DNA of 57,996 bases from Bradyrhizobium sp. YR681. Lineage in GTDB: Bacteria; Pseudomonadota; Alphaproteobacteria; Rhizobiales; Xanthobacteraceae. Of the stretch, positions 18,365 to 28,041 are shown one piece after another. Below the pieces are notes generated by a model. It saw nothing but the letters and a program-made list of their open reading frames with translations. It searched no databases and had not been told where the DNA came from. How positions within the stretch are numbered: the stretch's first letter is position 1; each line of letters starts with the position of its first letter. The stretch is taken from the NCBI RefSeq assembly GCF_000282615.1, contig NZ_AKIY01000202.1, positions 1 to 57,996 on the forward strand. The letters run 5' to 3'. The position numbers were made by a program, and so were the translations under genes.

Positions 18365-21241
18365 TTGCGTCTGATCAGGTGCCTCGCGCCCATCGCGCTG
18401 GGCCTCATGATTCTCGTCGCCGCGCATCCCGCGCGCGCGCTCGACGCCGTCAGCGTCCGCGGTGACGCGCCCGCGATCGACCTCACCGGTGTGCTCGAGC
18501 ATCAGCGCAGCGATGCCGATCGTATCCAGGTCTCGACCGCGCCCGGCACCGACGGCATCGTCCGCCGCATCGAGGTGCGCGCCCGCGAAGGTGGCCAGAA
18601 CTGGGTGGTGTTCGCGCTCGCCAACAACACCGACGACCAGCTCGACCGCCTGATCGTCGCCCCGCATTACCGCATCGTGTCGTCCGGCCTGCTGTGGCCC
18701 GACCTCGGCCTGTCGCGCATCGCCACCATCACGCCCTCGACCGGCGACCGGCCGGAGCGGCAGGAAAGCCCGACCGCCGACGTGTTCCGCATCACGCTCG
18801 ACCCCGGCGCCGTCATCACCTTCGTCGCGGAACTGCGCACCGACAAGCTGCCGCAGCTCTATCTGTGGGAACCGGAAGCCTACAAGGACAAGGTCAACTC
18901 GTTCACGCTGTACCAGGGCATCGTGATCGGCATCTCCGGCCTGCTTGCGCTGGTGCTGACCATCCTGTTCGTCGTCAAGGGCAGCATCATGTTCCCGGCG
19001 GCCGCGGCGCTGGCCTGGGCGGTGCTGGTCTATATCGGCGTCGATTTCGGCTTCTGGGGCAAGGTGCTCGACATGTCGAACAACGCCGAGCGCATCTGGC
19101 GCGCGGCGGGTGAAGCGATATTGGCGGCGACGCTGCTGGTGTTCCTGTTTGCCTATCTCAACCTCAGTCGATGGCATGTGCGCTATTCGCACATCACGGT
19201 GGGCTGGCTCGCGTTCCTTGGGTCCCTCGTTGCGCTCGCGCTGTTCGATCCGGCGGTGGCCTCCGGCATCGCGCGCATCTCGCTGGTGCTGATCGCCTTC
19301 GCCGGCTTTGCGCTGATCGTCTATCTCTCCACCCACGGCTTCGACCGCGCGGTGCTGCTGATCCCGACCTGGTTCCTGCTGGTGGTCTGGGTGGTCGCGG
19401 CCGGCATGACGGTTGCGGGTTCCGTCACCAACGACATCGTCGGCCCTGCCCTGCTCGGCGGCCTCGTGCTGATCGTGATGCTGATCGGCTTCACGGTGAT
19501 GCAGCACGCTTTCGCGGGTGGCGGCGCCACCACCGGCGTCGTCTCCGACATCGAGCGCCGCGCACTGGCGCTGGCCGGTTCCGGCGACCTGATCTGGGAC
19601 TGGGACGTTTCCGCCGACAAGGTTTTCACCAGCCCCGAGACCGAATCCCTGCTCGGCCTCAAGCGCGGCACGCTGGAGGGACCGGCGGCGTCGTGGCTGG
19701 AAGTGCTGCATCCGCTCGACCAGGACCGCTTCCGCGCCGCGCTCGACAGCGTGCTCGACCAGCGCCGCGGCCGCCTGGTGCAGGATTTCCGCCTGCGCAC
19801 GCCGGACGGCCATTTCATGTGGTTCGCGCTGAAGGCGCGCCCGGTGGTCGGCTCGGACGGCGAGGTCTCGCGCGTGGTCGGCACGCTGACCGACGTCACT
19901 GAGCTGCGCAACGCCGAGGAACGCCTGCTGCACGATTCCGTGCACGACAACCTCACCGGCCTGCCCAACCGCAAGCTATTCATGGACCGGCTCGGCGGTG
20001 TCGCGAATTTCGCCAAGTCCATGCCGACGCTGCGGCCGACGTTGATGGTGATCGACCTCGACCGCTTCAAGCAGGTCAACGATTCCGTCGGCATCGCGGT
20101 CGGCGATTCCATCCTGCTGACGCTGGCCCGCCGCCTCACCCGCATCCTGAAGCCGCAGGACACGCTGGCCCGGCTCGCCGGCGACCAGTTCGGCCTGATC
20201 CTCCTGTCCGAGCAGGATCCGGCCCGCATCACCGCCTTCGCCGAGACCATCCGCAAGACCATCCGCGCGCCGATCGCCTTCAACGAGCGCGAGATTTTCC
20301 TGACGGCCTCGATCGGCCTCGCCCTGTCTGATCCTCAGACGCAATTGACGGATGAGATCATCAAGGACGCCGAGCTTGCGATGTATCATTCCAAGCGCAT
20401 CGGCGGCGACCGCATCGACGTCTACAAGCCCGCGATGCGCGCGCGAAAAACCGACCGGCTGACGCTGGAGAGCGAGCTGCGCCGCGCCATCGAGCGGCAG
20501 GAGCTCACCACCCTGTACCAGCCGATCGTGCGGCTGGAGGATCGTTCGGTCGCCGGCTTCGAGGCGCTGGTGCGCTGGGATCATCCGAAGCTCGGGCGCA
20601 TGGCGCCGTCTGAGTTCATCAGCATCGCGGAAGAGACCGGCCTGATCGTCGACCTCGGCATGTTCGTGCTCGACCAGACCGCAAAACAGCTCTCGATCTG
20701 GCAGCGCGCGATGCGCTCGCGCGAGCCGATCTTCGCGAGCGTCAATGTCTCCTCGCGGCAGCTTTTGCGCCACGATCTGATCCACGACATCCGCACCGTG
20801 CTGTCGCGCTCCTCGGTGGCGCGCGGCACGCTGAAGCTGGAGCTGACGGAATCGCTGGTGATGGAGAATCCGGAGCACGCCGCGCAAATGCTGACGCGGA
20901 TCCGCGAGCTCGGCACCGGGCTGTCGCTCGACGATTTTGGCACCGGCCATTCGTCGCTGGCCTATCTCCAGCGCTTCCCGTTCGACACCATTAAGATCGA
21001 CCAGTCCTTCGTGCGCACCACCAACCGCGGCACCCGGCCCGTGATCCTCAAGTCGATCATCGCGCTCGCGCACGACCTCGGCATGGACGTGGTGGCCGAA
21101 GGCGCCGAGACCGATTCCGACGCGGTCGAGCTCTACCAGATGGGCTGCGAATACGCGCAGGGCTTTGCCTTCGGCGAGCCGATGGACGCGGATGCCGCGA
21201 TGCGGCTGCTCACGGAAGTGCGACTGGAAGCGGCGAGCTGA
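18365..21241 (+). CDS. Membrane GGDEF-EAL protein, probable cyclic-di-GMP phosphodiesterase
   Basis: The 958-aa product starts at TTG 18365 after a GGAGAG box and has a signal peptide ending near AHPARA. A periplasmic beta domain and about seven membrane helices (residues ~185-385) resemble the 7TMR-DISM layout. A PAS domain follows (ALAGSGDLIWDWDVS onwards). The GGDEF site is degenerate (A605-G606-D607-Q608-F609), so cyclase activity is unlikely. The EAL domain is intact: EAL at 733-735, then NVSSRQLL, ELTES, DDFGTGHSSL and VVAEGAE. It most likely degrades c-di-GMP in response to an external signal. A hairpin follows the stop. Confidence 0.92.
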   Translation: MRLIRCLAPIALGLMILVAAHPARALDAVSVRGDAPAIDLTGVLEHQRSDADRIQVSTAPGTDGIVRRIEVRAREGGQNWVVFALANNTDDQLDRLIVAPHYRIVSSGLLWPDLGLSRIATITPSTGDRPERQESPTADVFRITLDPGAVITFVAELRTDKLPQLYLWEPEAYKDKVNSFTLYQGIVIGISGLLALVLTILFVVKGSIMFPAAAALAWAVLVYIGVDFGFWGKVLDMSNNAERIWRAAGEAILAATLLVFLFAYLNLSRWHVRYSHITVGWLAFLGSLVALALFDPAVASGIARISLVLIAFAGFALIVYLSTHGFDRAVLLIPTWFLLVVWVVAAGMTVAGSVTNDIVGPALLGGLVLIVMLIGFTVMQHAFAGGGATTGVVSDIERRALALAGSGDLIWDWDVSADKVFTSPETESLLGLKRGTLEGPAASWLEVLHPLDQDRFRAALDSVLDQRRGRLVQDFRLRTPDGHFMWFALKARPVVGSDGEVSRVVGTLTDVTELRNAEERLLHDSVHDNLTGLPNRKLFMDRLGGVANFAKSMPTLRPTLMVIDLDRFKQVNDSVGIAVGDSILLTLARRLTRILKPQDTLARLAGDQFGLILLSEQDPARITAFAETIRKTIRAPIAFNEREIFLTASIGLALSDPQTQLTDEIIKDAELAMYHSKRIGGDRIDVYKPAMRARKTDRLTLESELRRAIERQELTTLYQPIVRLEDRSVAGFEALVRWDHPKLGRMAPSEFISIAEETGLIVDLGMFVLDQTAKQLSIWQRAMRSREPIFASVNVSSRQLLRHDLIHDIRTVLSRSSVARGTLKLELTESLVMENPEHAAQMLTRIRELGTGLSLDDFGTGHSSLAYLQRFPFDTIKIDQSFVRTTNRGTRPVILKSIIALAHDLGMDVVAEGAETDSDAVELYQMGCEYAQGFAFGEPMDADAAMRLLTEVRLEAAS

Positions 21242-21267
21242 TCTCGCTATTCGCGCGCAATATCAAA

Positions 21268-21320
21268 CCGTCATCCTGAGGCTCGTCCTGCGTTGCAGGA
21301 CGAGCACCTCAGGATGACGG
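21268..21320. repeat. Near-perfect nested hairpin, possible terminator
   Basis: CCGTCATCCTGAGG and CCTCAGGATGACGG form the outer stem, and CGTCCTGC with GCAGGACG the inner stem around GTT. It lies 27 bp past the EAL gene and its outer arm matches the repeat at 15638-15770. Confidence 0.8.
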
Positions 21321-21374
21321 CGAGAGATTTTGGCGCGCCACATCAACCTCGAGGTCGGCAGCTTCGCCGCCGCG

Positions 21375-21638
21375 CTACCGCCGCCGGTCGCTCTTCAGCT
21401 TCGTGAACCGCACGCTCTGGCCGTCAGGCATCCGCATCGCCTTGAAGCCCGCAGTGAGGCAGGCCTCGCGCTGCGGCATCTGGATATCCGGGCTGCGCGA
21501 GGTGTCCCACCAGGAGGCGCGGTTTGCCGCGCGCGGCAGGGCCGCGCCGATGATCTCCTCGATCTGCTCGTAGGTCAGCACGAATTCGGCCTGCTTGTGC
21601 CGCATCAGATAGTCGCGCAACGCGTCGTAGTCGTTCAC
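21375..21638 (-). CDS. DUF7662-like small protein
   Basis: From GTG 21638 the product is 87 aa: VNDYDALRDYLMRHKQ, then LTYEQIEEIIGAALP, WWDTSRSP and an ending in VRFTKLKSDRRR. The order DYL, LTF/YxxIE, LP, WW and a C-terminal GW/GF strand resembles the DUF7662 domain, whose biochemical role is unknown to me. AGAGGAC precedes the GTG; the frame is open to 21728, but the longer N terminus is Cys/Arg-rich and unlikely. It is divergent from the diguanylate cyclase gene. Confidence 0.7.
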   Translation of the reverse strand: MNDYDALRDYLMRHKQAEFVLTYEQIEEIIGAALPRAANRASWWDTSRSPDIQMPQREACLTAGFKAMRMPDGQSVRFTKLKSDRRR

Positions 21639-21771
21639 GATCGTCCTCTCGTCTGAGGCTGCCCAAAACCGGCAGCCGCATAAACAGTTTCTTAACTCAT
21701 TGCGGCAGCGACGTCCTGCCTTAAACACTACTCAAGCTTTCGGGCGCATCCATCTGGATCGGGAGCAAACG

Positions 21772-23268
21772 ATGCTGTCTGGATGGCGCGACGACACGGC
21801 CCGGCGGCCGTGGCGGATTTCGGCGAAATGGCTGATCATCTCGTCCGTGGTGACGGTGATCGGCTTTTCCGCCATTTGCGTCAACGTCATGCTCGACATG
21901 CGCCGCGGCGAGGAGGCGCTGGCCCGCCAGACGCTGGAGAACCTCGCGACATCCATCGAAGCCGACATCAGCCGCAACATCGAGATCTACGACCTCTCGC
22001 TGAAGGCGGTCGCGAGCAACATGCTGCTGCCCGAGCTCGCCACGGTCTCAAAGACGGTGCGTCACCTCATCCTGTTCGATCATGCGACCACGGCGCGGCA
22101 TTTCGGCGCCATCCAGGTGTTCGATGCGGACGGCAAGCTGACCATCGACGCTTCCACGCTCGATCCGCGCCCCGACAATCGCAGCGACGAGGACTATTTC
22201 AAGGTTCATCGCGACAATCCCGGCGCCGGCCTCTTCATCAGCCGTCCCATGCTGTTCCGCGGCGCCTATTCGATCGTGTTGAGCCGGCGCATCAGCGACA
22301 CCGACGGCGGCTTTCTCGGCGTCGTCGCGGGCTCGATTCGCTTCAGCTATTTCCACGAATTGTTCGAGCGGCTGAACCTCGATCCCGAGGACACCATCAC
22401 CGTGCTCAAGCGCGACCGCACCATCATGATGCGGCGGCCGTTCGATCTCGACGTGATCGGCAAGAACCTCGCCGAGCGCCAGGGTTGGAAATCCGAGAAT
22501 CTGCGCGTCGGCGCCTCCTATGCGGGCCAGGGCCCGGTCGATCCGACGCCGCGGCTCTATGCGCGCAGCGGCGACACCGGCCCCCTGTTCGTCGTGGCCG
22601 GCAAACCCTTGAGCCTCGTGTTCGACCTCTGGCGGAAGGAAGCCATTCGCATCGGCGCCGTGGTGCTGCTGCTGGCGCTGTTCCTGCTGGGATCGGCGAT
22701 CGTGCTCGCGCGCGAGATCGGCCGCCGCGCCGAGGCCGAAAGCAAGCTCGAGGAGATGGCGACGACGGACGCGCTCACCGGCCTGAAGAACCGCCGCAAG
22801 TTCGACTCCGTCATCGACACCGAGTGGCGGCGCGCGATGCGCCACAAGACGCCGGTCGCGCTGTTGATGATCGATGCCGATCACTTCAAGGCCTACAACG
22901 ACACGTTCGGCCACCAGGCCGGCGACCAAGTGCTGGTCGGCATCGCCATCTGCATTTCCGATTCGGTGAGCCGCGCCGGCGACTGCGCCGCGCGCTATGG
23001 CGGCGAGGAATTCGCCGTGCTGCTGCCGAACACATCGGCGACAGACGCGTTCAAGGTCGCCGAGGCGATCCGCGGCAAGGTGCAGGGCTGGTCCGACGAC
23101 CAGGCAAGCTCGACGGTGTCCTGCGGCATCGCGAGCTTCGTGCCCGCCGTCGGCATGGATTGGGCGGTGCTGGTCGCCGCCGCCGACAAGGCGCTCTATG
23201 CGGCGAAGGCGGGTGGACGGAATCAGTCGGTGGTGGCGAGCCTGCCGAAACTGTCGCTGGTGGCGTGA
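21772..23268 (+). CDS. Membrane diguanylate cyclase with Cache-like sensor
   Basis: The 498-aa product makes cyclic-di-GMP from two GTP. A first helix (about residues 20-42) and a second (about 285-308) bracket a periplasmic sensor of the PDC/Cache type. The GGDEF domain starts ATTDALTGLKNRRKFD, with the active GGEEF at 410-414. RAGD (401-404), five residues upstream, is an inhibitory I-site, so product feedback is expected. The ATG at 21772 follows GGGAGC. Together with the EAL protein 530 bp upstream it could set local c-di-GMP levels. Confidence 0.93.
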   Translation: MLSGWRDDTARRPWRISAKWLIISSVVTVIGFSAICVNVMLDMRRGEEALARQTLENLATSIEADISRNIEIYDLSLKAVASNMLLPELATVSKTVRHLILFDHATTARHFGAIQVFDADGKLTIDASTLDPRPDNRSDEDYFKVHRDNPGAGLFISRPMLFRGAYSIVLSRRISDTDGGFLGVVAGSIRFSYFHELFERLNLDPEDTITVLKRDRTIMMRRPFDLDVIGKNLAERQGWKSENLRVGASYAGQGPVDPTPRLYARSGDTGPLFVVAGKPLSLVFDLWRKEAIRIGAVVLLLALFLLGSAIVLAREIGRRAEAESKLEEMATTDALTGLKNRRKFDSVIDTEWRRAMRHKTPVALLMIDADHFKAYNDTFGHQAGDQVLVGIAICISDSVSRAGDCAARYGGEEFAVLLPNTSATDAFKVAEAIRGKVQGWSDDQASSTVSCGIASFVPAVGMDWAVLVAAADKALYAAKAGGRNQSVVASLPKLSLVA

Positions 23269-23306
23269 GGCGTGGTGGTGTGAGGGCGTGAGGGCGTGAT
23301 GCGCGC

Positions 23307-23471
23307 CACACCACAGATGTCGTCCCCGCGAAGGCGGGGACCCATACCGCGGAATCTATCGATCGTTGTCGGTAGCGGTACCGAACAACGAGTCTTCGCC
23401 AAACCGCTCCCTGTGGTTATGGGTCCCGGATCTGCGCTTCGCTTGTCCGGGACGACAGCGGAATGTGTGGC
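23307..23471. repeat. Palindromic element, CACACC...GGTGTGG-like ends, GGGTTATGGGTCCC family
   Basis: The left part is GTCGTCCCCGCGAAGGCGGG followed by GACCCATA; the right part is GGTTATGGGTCCCGGA followed by CTTGTCCGGGACGACAGC. Segment CGAGTCTTCGCCAAA is shared, in inverted orientation, with the element at 33140-33293. It lies between the convergent cyclase and galU genes. Confidence 0.75.
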
Positions 23472-23473
23472 AG

Positions 23474-24349
23474 CTACTGCCCGAGATACTTCTTCATCTC
23501 CGCGATCAGCCCGTCGCGCAGCTCCGGCCGCTTCAGGCCGTAGGCGATGTTGGCGCGGAGGAAGCCGGGCTTGGAGCCGCAATCATGGCGCTCGCCCTCG
23601 AACTCGACGCCGTAGAATTTCTGCGACTTGGCGAGGCCGATCATGGCGTCGGTGAGCTGGATCTCGCCGCCGGCGCCGCGCTCCTGGGTCTCCAGGATCT
23701 TGAAGATCTCGGGCTGGAGGATGTAGCGGCCGGTGATCGAGAGGTTGGAGGGCGCGGTGCCCTTGGCCGGCTTCTCGACCATGCCGTCGACCTCGAACAT
23801 CTTGCCGGTGCGCTTGCCGACGCCGCAGATGCCGTATTGATGGGTGAGATGGTCGGGCACCGCCTCGACCGCGATGACGTTGGATTTCTCGCCGAGCGTC
23901 GAAGCCGTCTCGATCATTTGCTTCAGGCAGCCGGTGGTGTTGAGCACGAGCTCGTCGGGCAGCACCACCGCGAACGGCTCGTTGCCGACGATGTCGCGCG
24001 CGCACCAGACTGCGTGGCCGAGGCCGAGCGGCGCCTGCTGGCGGGTAAAGCTGACGGCGCCGGCTTCCGGCTGGTTCGCCGCCAGGATCTCCTGCTCGGC
24101 CTTCTTGCCGCGCGCGGCCAGCGTGGAGTCGAGCTCGAACATCTTGTCGAAATGATCTTCGATGACATTCTTGTTGCGGCCGGTGACGAAGATGAAATGC
24201 TCGATGCCGGCTTCGCGCGCCTCGTCATAGACGTACTGGATCAGCGGCTTGTCGACGATGGTCAGCATTTCCTTCGGCATCGCCTTGGTGGCGGGCAGGA
24301 CGCGGGTGCCGAGGCCGGCGACGGGGAATACGGCTTTGCGGATTTTCAT
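23474..24349 (-). CDS. galU: UTP-glucose-1-phosphate uridylyltransferase
   Basis: GalU makes UDP-glucose, the precursor for exopolysaccharide, lipopolysaccharide core and cyclic glucans. Its 291 residues match the family. KAVFPVAGLGTRVLPATKAM then PKEML is the nucleotide-binding signature, with KPLIQYVYDEA after it and GLGHAVWCARDIVGNEPFAV in the middle. The start follows the plain MKIRKAVFP. It is transcribed alone, divergent from the lytic transglycosylase with about 200 bp between. Confidence 0.96.
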   Translation of the reverse strand: MKIRKAVFPVAGLGTRVLPATKAMPKEMLTIVDKPLIQYVYDEAREAGIEHFIFVTGRNKNVIEDHFDKMFELDSTLAARGKKAEQEILAANQPEAGAVSFTRQQAPLGLGHAVWCARDIVGNEPFAVVLPDELVLNTTGCLKQMIETASTLGEKSNVIAVEAVPDHLTHQYGICGVGKRTGKMFEVDGMVEKPAKGTAPSNLSITGRYILQPEIFKILETQERGAGGEIQLTDAMIGLAKSQKFYGVEFEGERHDCGSKPGFLRANIAYGLKRPELRDGLIAEMKKYLGQ

Positions 24350-24553
24350 GGGATCGATCGAATACCTGAGGAGATACGTGACGGGTGCAATGGCTTCTTG
24401 CTACCTTGTTTGCAGCCGCTAACAAAGGCGGATGTGGGGCCTCGCGATCACAGAGTTAAGAAAAAAGCAGCCAACAAAATTTCACCTTTGTTAAGCTATT
24501 GGCAACCGTAACCGGGCCTCCTGAGGGCGGATTTTCAGCCGGACAGGCAGGGT

Positions 24554-25939
24554 ATGATGCAATCAGTGGCAGCGCTGGCGAAACGTGCTGGATTTATGAC
24601 CGGCGTAACAATCGTTACGGCCGTCCTGCTGATGCCGGCCGGCGTGAACGCCCAGTCGCAAAATGGCCTGTCCAACCTGTTCGGCGGTATTTTCTCCGGC
24701 CCGAATCCGGCGCCGTCGCAAGCTCCGCCCGGTCCCGGCGGCGCCCTGCCCTGGACCGGCGAGGACGGCGCCTCCGGCCATCCGCTGATGACGGCTGCCG
24801 CGATCCGCGAGGCCGCGGGCAATTTCAACAATTGTGTCGCCGGCATGTGGCCCGATGCCGCACGCCGCAACATCACCCAGGACAATTTCCAGCGCTTCAC
24901 GGCCGGGCTGTCTCCTGACCTGCGCATCATGGACCTGATGGACTCGCAGCCCGAGTTCACCAAATCGATCTGGGACTATCTCGACATTCTCGTGAACGAC
25001 AACCGCCTCGCCAAGGGCCGCGAGGTGCTCGCCAAATACAAGGCGCAGTTCGACGCGACCGAGAAGGCCTATGGCGTCGACCGCTACATCATCGCCTCGA
25101 TCTGGGGCATCGAGTCCAACTACTCGACGCAGATGGGCGACCGCAGCGTGCTGCAATCGACCGCGACGCTCGCCTGCATCGGCCGCCGCCAGGCCTATTT
25201 CAAGGATGAATTCCTGTCCGCGCTGGAGATCCTCAACCGCGGCGATCTCAGGCCAGAGCAGATGCGCGGCTCATGGGCCGGCGCCTTCGGCCCGACCCAG
25301 TTCATGCCCACCGCGTTCAAGCGCTTTGCCGTCGACGGCGACGGTGACGGCCGCCGCGACGTGGTCGACAATCCCACCGACCTGATCGCCTCCACCGCCA
25401 ACAATCTGAAGAAGGACGGCTGGCAGGCCGGCCAGACCTGGGGTTTTGAGGTCGTGGTGCCCCAGGGCTTCAACTACATGCTGGCCGACCGGGCCAAGGC
25501 GATGACGATCGCGCAGTGGGAGAAGCTCGGCATCAAGCGCCCGGCGGGCCAGCCGTTCCCGCACCCGGCGGAGAAAGCCTATCTGCTGGCGCCGGCCGGC
25601 GCGCAAGGCCCCGGCTTCCTGATGCTCCAGAACTACCGCGTCATCATGAAATACAACCCGGCCGAGGCCTATGCGCTGGCGATCGGCCATTTCGCCGACC
25701 GCCTGCGCGGCGGCCAGCCCTTCGTTCAGCCGTGGCCGCGGCAGGAACGGGAGCTGTCCCGCACCGAGCGGCTGGAACTCCAGCAGCTCCTGGCCCAGCG
25801 CGGCTTCTACAAGGGCACCCCGGACGGCCAGTTCGGCGGCCAGACCCGGGAAGCGCTGCGCAATTTCCAGGCCTCGATCGGGGTCCCCGCCGACGGCTTT
25901 GCCTCCTCCGACGCGCTGGAACGGCTGCGCGGGCGGTAA
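24554..25939 (+). CDS. Lytic murein transglycosylase (MltB family) with peptidoglycan-binding domain
   Basis: The 461-aa periplasmic enzyme cleaves the glycan strand to anhydromuropeptides. A signal peptide covers about residues 1-35. The SLT_2 domain has the catalytic Glu in IIASIWGIESNYSTQMG and the substrate groove GAFGPTQFMPTAFKR. The C-terminal ~60 residues (LQQLLAQRGFYKGTPDGQFG, ALRNFQASIGVPADGF) are a PG_binding_1 repeat. Two ATGs adjoin (24554, 24557); either may be used. It converges on the haem peroxidase with 27 bp between stops. Confidence 0.93.
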   Translation: MMQSVAALAKRAGFMTGVTIVTAVLLMPAGVNAQSQNGLSNLFGGIFSGPNPAPSQAPPGPGGALPWTGEDGASGHPLMTAAAIREAAGNFNNCVAGMWPDAARRNITQDNFQRFTAGLSPDLRIMDLMDSQPEFTKSIWDYLDILVNDNRLAKGREVLAKYKAQFDATEKAYGVDRYIIASIWGIESNYSTQMGDRSVLQSTATLACIGRRQAYFKDEFLSALEILNRGDLRPEQMRGSWAGAFGPTQFMPTAFKRFAVDGDGDGRRDVVDNPTDLIASTANNLKKDGWQAGQTWGFEVVVPQGFNYMLADRAKAMTIAQWEKLGIKRPAGQPFPHPAEKAYLLAPAGAQGPGFLMLQNYRVIMKYNPAEAYALAIGHFADRLRGGQPFVQPWPRQERELSRTERLELQQLLAQRGFYKGTPDGQFGGQTREALRNFQASIGVPADGFASSDALERLRGR

Positions 25940-25966
25940 ATCGCGCCGCGCAGCCGCTTCAATCGT

Positions 25967-27751
25967 TCAGGAGTCCACGTAATTCACGACGTCAGAGAGT
26001 TCGAACTTCGTCTTGGGGTCCGACATGTCCTTCACCGTGGGCCGCCAGTCTGGGAACTGGATCAGGTAGGATTGACTGTCGGCGAGGACGAGACCGATCA
26101 GGACCTCGGCAACGATGCGCCCGCCGACGGCGCCGAGCCTGGCGCCGCCGAGCGGCTGCGACCGCTCATTCTTGTCGTCGTCTCCAAACTTGGTCTCGAC
26201 CGGCTCGGTTAGCTCGGCCTCGCGCAGGATGTAGTACCAGAGCGGCGCGTTCTCATGCAGCTGCGCCGCATAGGTGGTGAACACGTCCTGGCGCGCCTTC
26301 ACCGCATCCGCGTCCGTCAGGTTTCCGGCGTCGAGCCAGAGCTGCTGATCGGTCAGCGGGGTGATGCCCATGCGCCGCGCCACCGCTTGCCCGCTCGGCA
26401 AACCCAGCGCGATGCCGCGCTGAAGATTCAGGCCCGGCAGCGACCTGCGATCCGGTCTCTTCTCGTTGCGCAGGTCCGGCAGATCTGAGAGCGGGTCGAC
26501 CAGCATGGTGTCGATCCGATAGGCCGGCTGCGGCCGGACGAACTTGTCGAACGGCAGCTCCTTTGTCGGCGCCGGCAGCTCGCTCTTCACGTCGGGCAGG
26601 AAGAAGCTCCAGTCGATGCCCCAGTCCTCCGGCAATGGACGAAAACCGTTCAGGCTCCGCACATCATCGCAGCTGAATTTCGGCTTGAAGATCGACAGAC
26701 GATCCAGCAAATTCGTCTTCTGATGCGGGATCTCCGCGCTCAGCGAATAACTCGGCCGGACCATGGAATGGCCGAACCGATAGGCCGCGACCGAAAATTC
26801 GACCGGCATGAACGGATAGCGCGCAACCTCCGGCTTGTAGAAGTGGAGCTTCGGCTTGCCGCCATTGTAGACCGCATGGAACGTATGGTCGCCGACCATG
26901 CGCCGCACGAAGTCATGCAAGACGACCCATTGATAGTGCCAGCGGACACTGCGCTGGGCCGTGTTGAAGGCGGCCAGGCCTGTGATTCCCGGCCGCTCGT
27001 TTCCCGCGGCATCCGAAGGGCGGGCGAGATCGAGCATAATCCTGTTGTGAAATCTCTGCCATAGCTGGTGAATCTGCACGACGATGTTGTTCTCATCGTT
27101 GCGCTTGTCGCCGATCATCGCGCGCGGGCAATCCTGATCCGCGTCGGCGACCTCGCCGCTCTCATCCAGCGGCGCACGCAGCACGTCAAAGAGCTTCTTC
27201 TTGCCCTTCAGATAGGCCGGCGTCCTGTCGACCCCGAGCTTGAGCGTGAGGTTCGGATTGTAGAGGTAAGGCTGATCCGCAGGCCCACGACCGTAGACGC
27301 TATCCAGGTCGAGTCGTGCCGTGCGAAAATCCTCGGTCGCGCCGGGATCGTTGTCACGGTCGAGATCGGAGGCGGGATCGAAGGTGATGTCGTGATCGAT
27401 GAACTGGCCGAAATAGGTGTAGCCGGCCTTGGTCTTCGGCTGCTCGTCGACCGGCTCGGCCTTGTCGATCGGCGCACCGAGATCCCCGGTCTTGATCATG
27501 GTCGCAGCGATCGCGTTCATGACCTGCTGTTCCTGGGGCAGCGTATCCCCGAAACGGGCACGGGCGAGTTCGGGGAACATGCGGCCGAACCGGCCAAAAC
27601 CTTCCGGCTGGTAAGCCACGGCGTCGAGGCCGCGCTCGGATCGTCCATGACCTTGCGGTCTCTTGGCTTTGGCCTCCTCGGCCTGCTTGCCGAGCAATGT
27701 CTCGGCTTGGGCACTCGACTGGGCAATGTTCTGCTTGGTAATGTCCTGCAT
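25967..27751 (-). CDS. Animal-type haem peroxidase (peroxinectin-like)
   Basis: The 594-aa product belongs to the animal haem-dependent peroxidase fold, uncommon in bacteria. FGQFIDHDITFDP holds the distal His120 and calcium ligand Asp121, YRFGHSMVRPSY the proximal His328, and FHNRIMLDL and QRSVRWHYQWVV the usual helices. No signal peptide is seen at MQDITKQNIAQSSAQ, so it may be cytoplasmic or exported by a non-classical route. GGGGAGCC precedes the ATG. It is monocistronic. Roles known for relatives (halide or phenol oxidation, cell adhesion) cannot be assigned here. Confidence 0.9.
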   Translation of the reverse strand: MQDITKQNIAQSSAQAETLLGKQAEEAKAKRPQGHGRSERGLDAVAYQPEGFGRFGRMFPELARARFGDTLPQEQQVMNAIAATMIKTGDLGAPIDKAEPVDEQPKTKAGYTYFGQFIDHDITFDPASDLDRDNDPGATEDFRTARLDLDSVYGRGPADQPYLYNPNLTLKLGVDRTPAYLKGKKKLFDVLRAPLDESGEVADADQDCPRAMIGDKRNDENNIVVQIHQLWQRFHNRIMLDLARPSDAAGNERPGITGLAAFNTAQRSVRWHYQWVVLHDFVRRMVGDHTFHAVYNGGKPKLHFYKPEVARYPFMPVEFSVAAYRFGHSMVRPSYSLSAEIPHQKTNLLDRLSIFKPKFSCDDVRSLNGFRPLPEDWGIDWSFFLPDVKSELPAPTKELPFDKFVRPQPAYRIDTMLVDPLSDLPDLRNEKRPDRRSLPGLNLQRGIALGLPSGQAVARRMGITPLTDQQLWLDAGNLTDADAVKARQDVFTTYAAQLHENAPLWYYILREAELTEPVETKFGDDDKNERSQPLGGARLGAVGGRIVAEVLIGLVLADSQSYLIQFPDWRPTVKDMSDPKTKFELSDVVNYVDS

Positions 27752-28041
27752 GAATTCGGCTCCCCAAATTGGAATTGCCGATAAATATCGAGGCAGCGCT
27801 ATTTCAGCGTGAAAGATCCGTTAATTTCTTACTGAAGTTGTGAAATGGACCGCAATAGAGAGTTACGACGTTGCGGCCTCTTGATCCTGTCCCGGTAACT
27901 GTTCCCATCTGTTTCGGACCAGCCGGCCTTGACCTCGGGACCCATCGGGCGATTTATGACAATCAAATCTGCCCGTTTGGCGCCTGATTCCGTTATTATA
28001 TCGAGCCTGTCCCGATCCTCATTGCGCGTGCCCGAGATCGC

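Noticed and set aside
18209..19945. 578-aa minus-strand frame opposite the GGDEF-EAL gene
   Set aside because: Same shadow composition, no domain, and it covers the start of a clear real gene.
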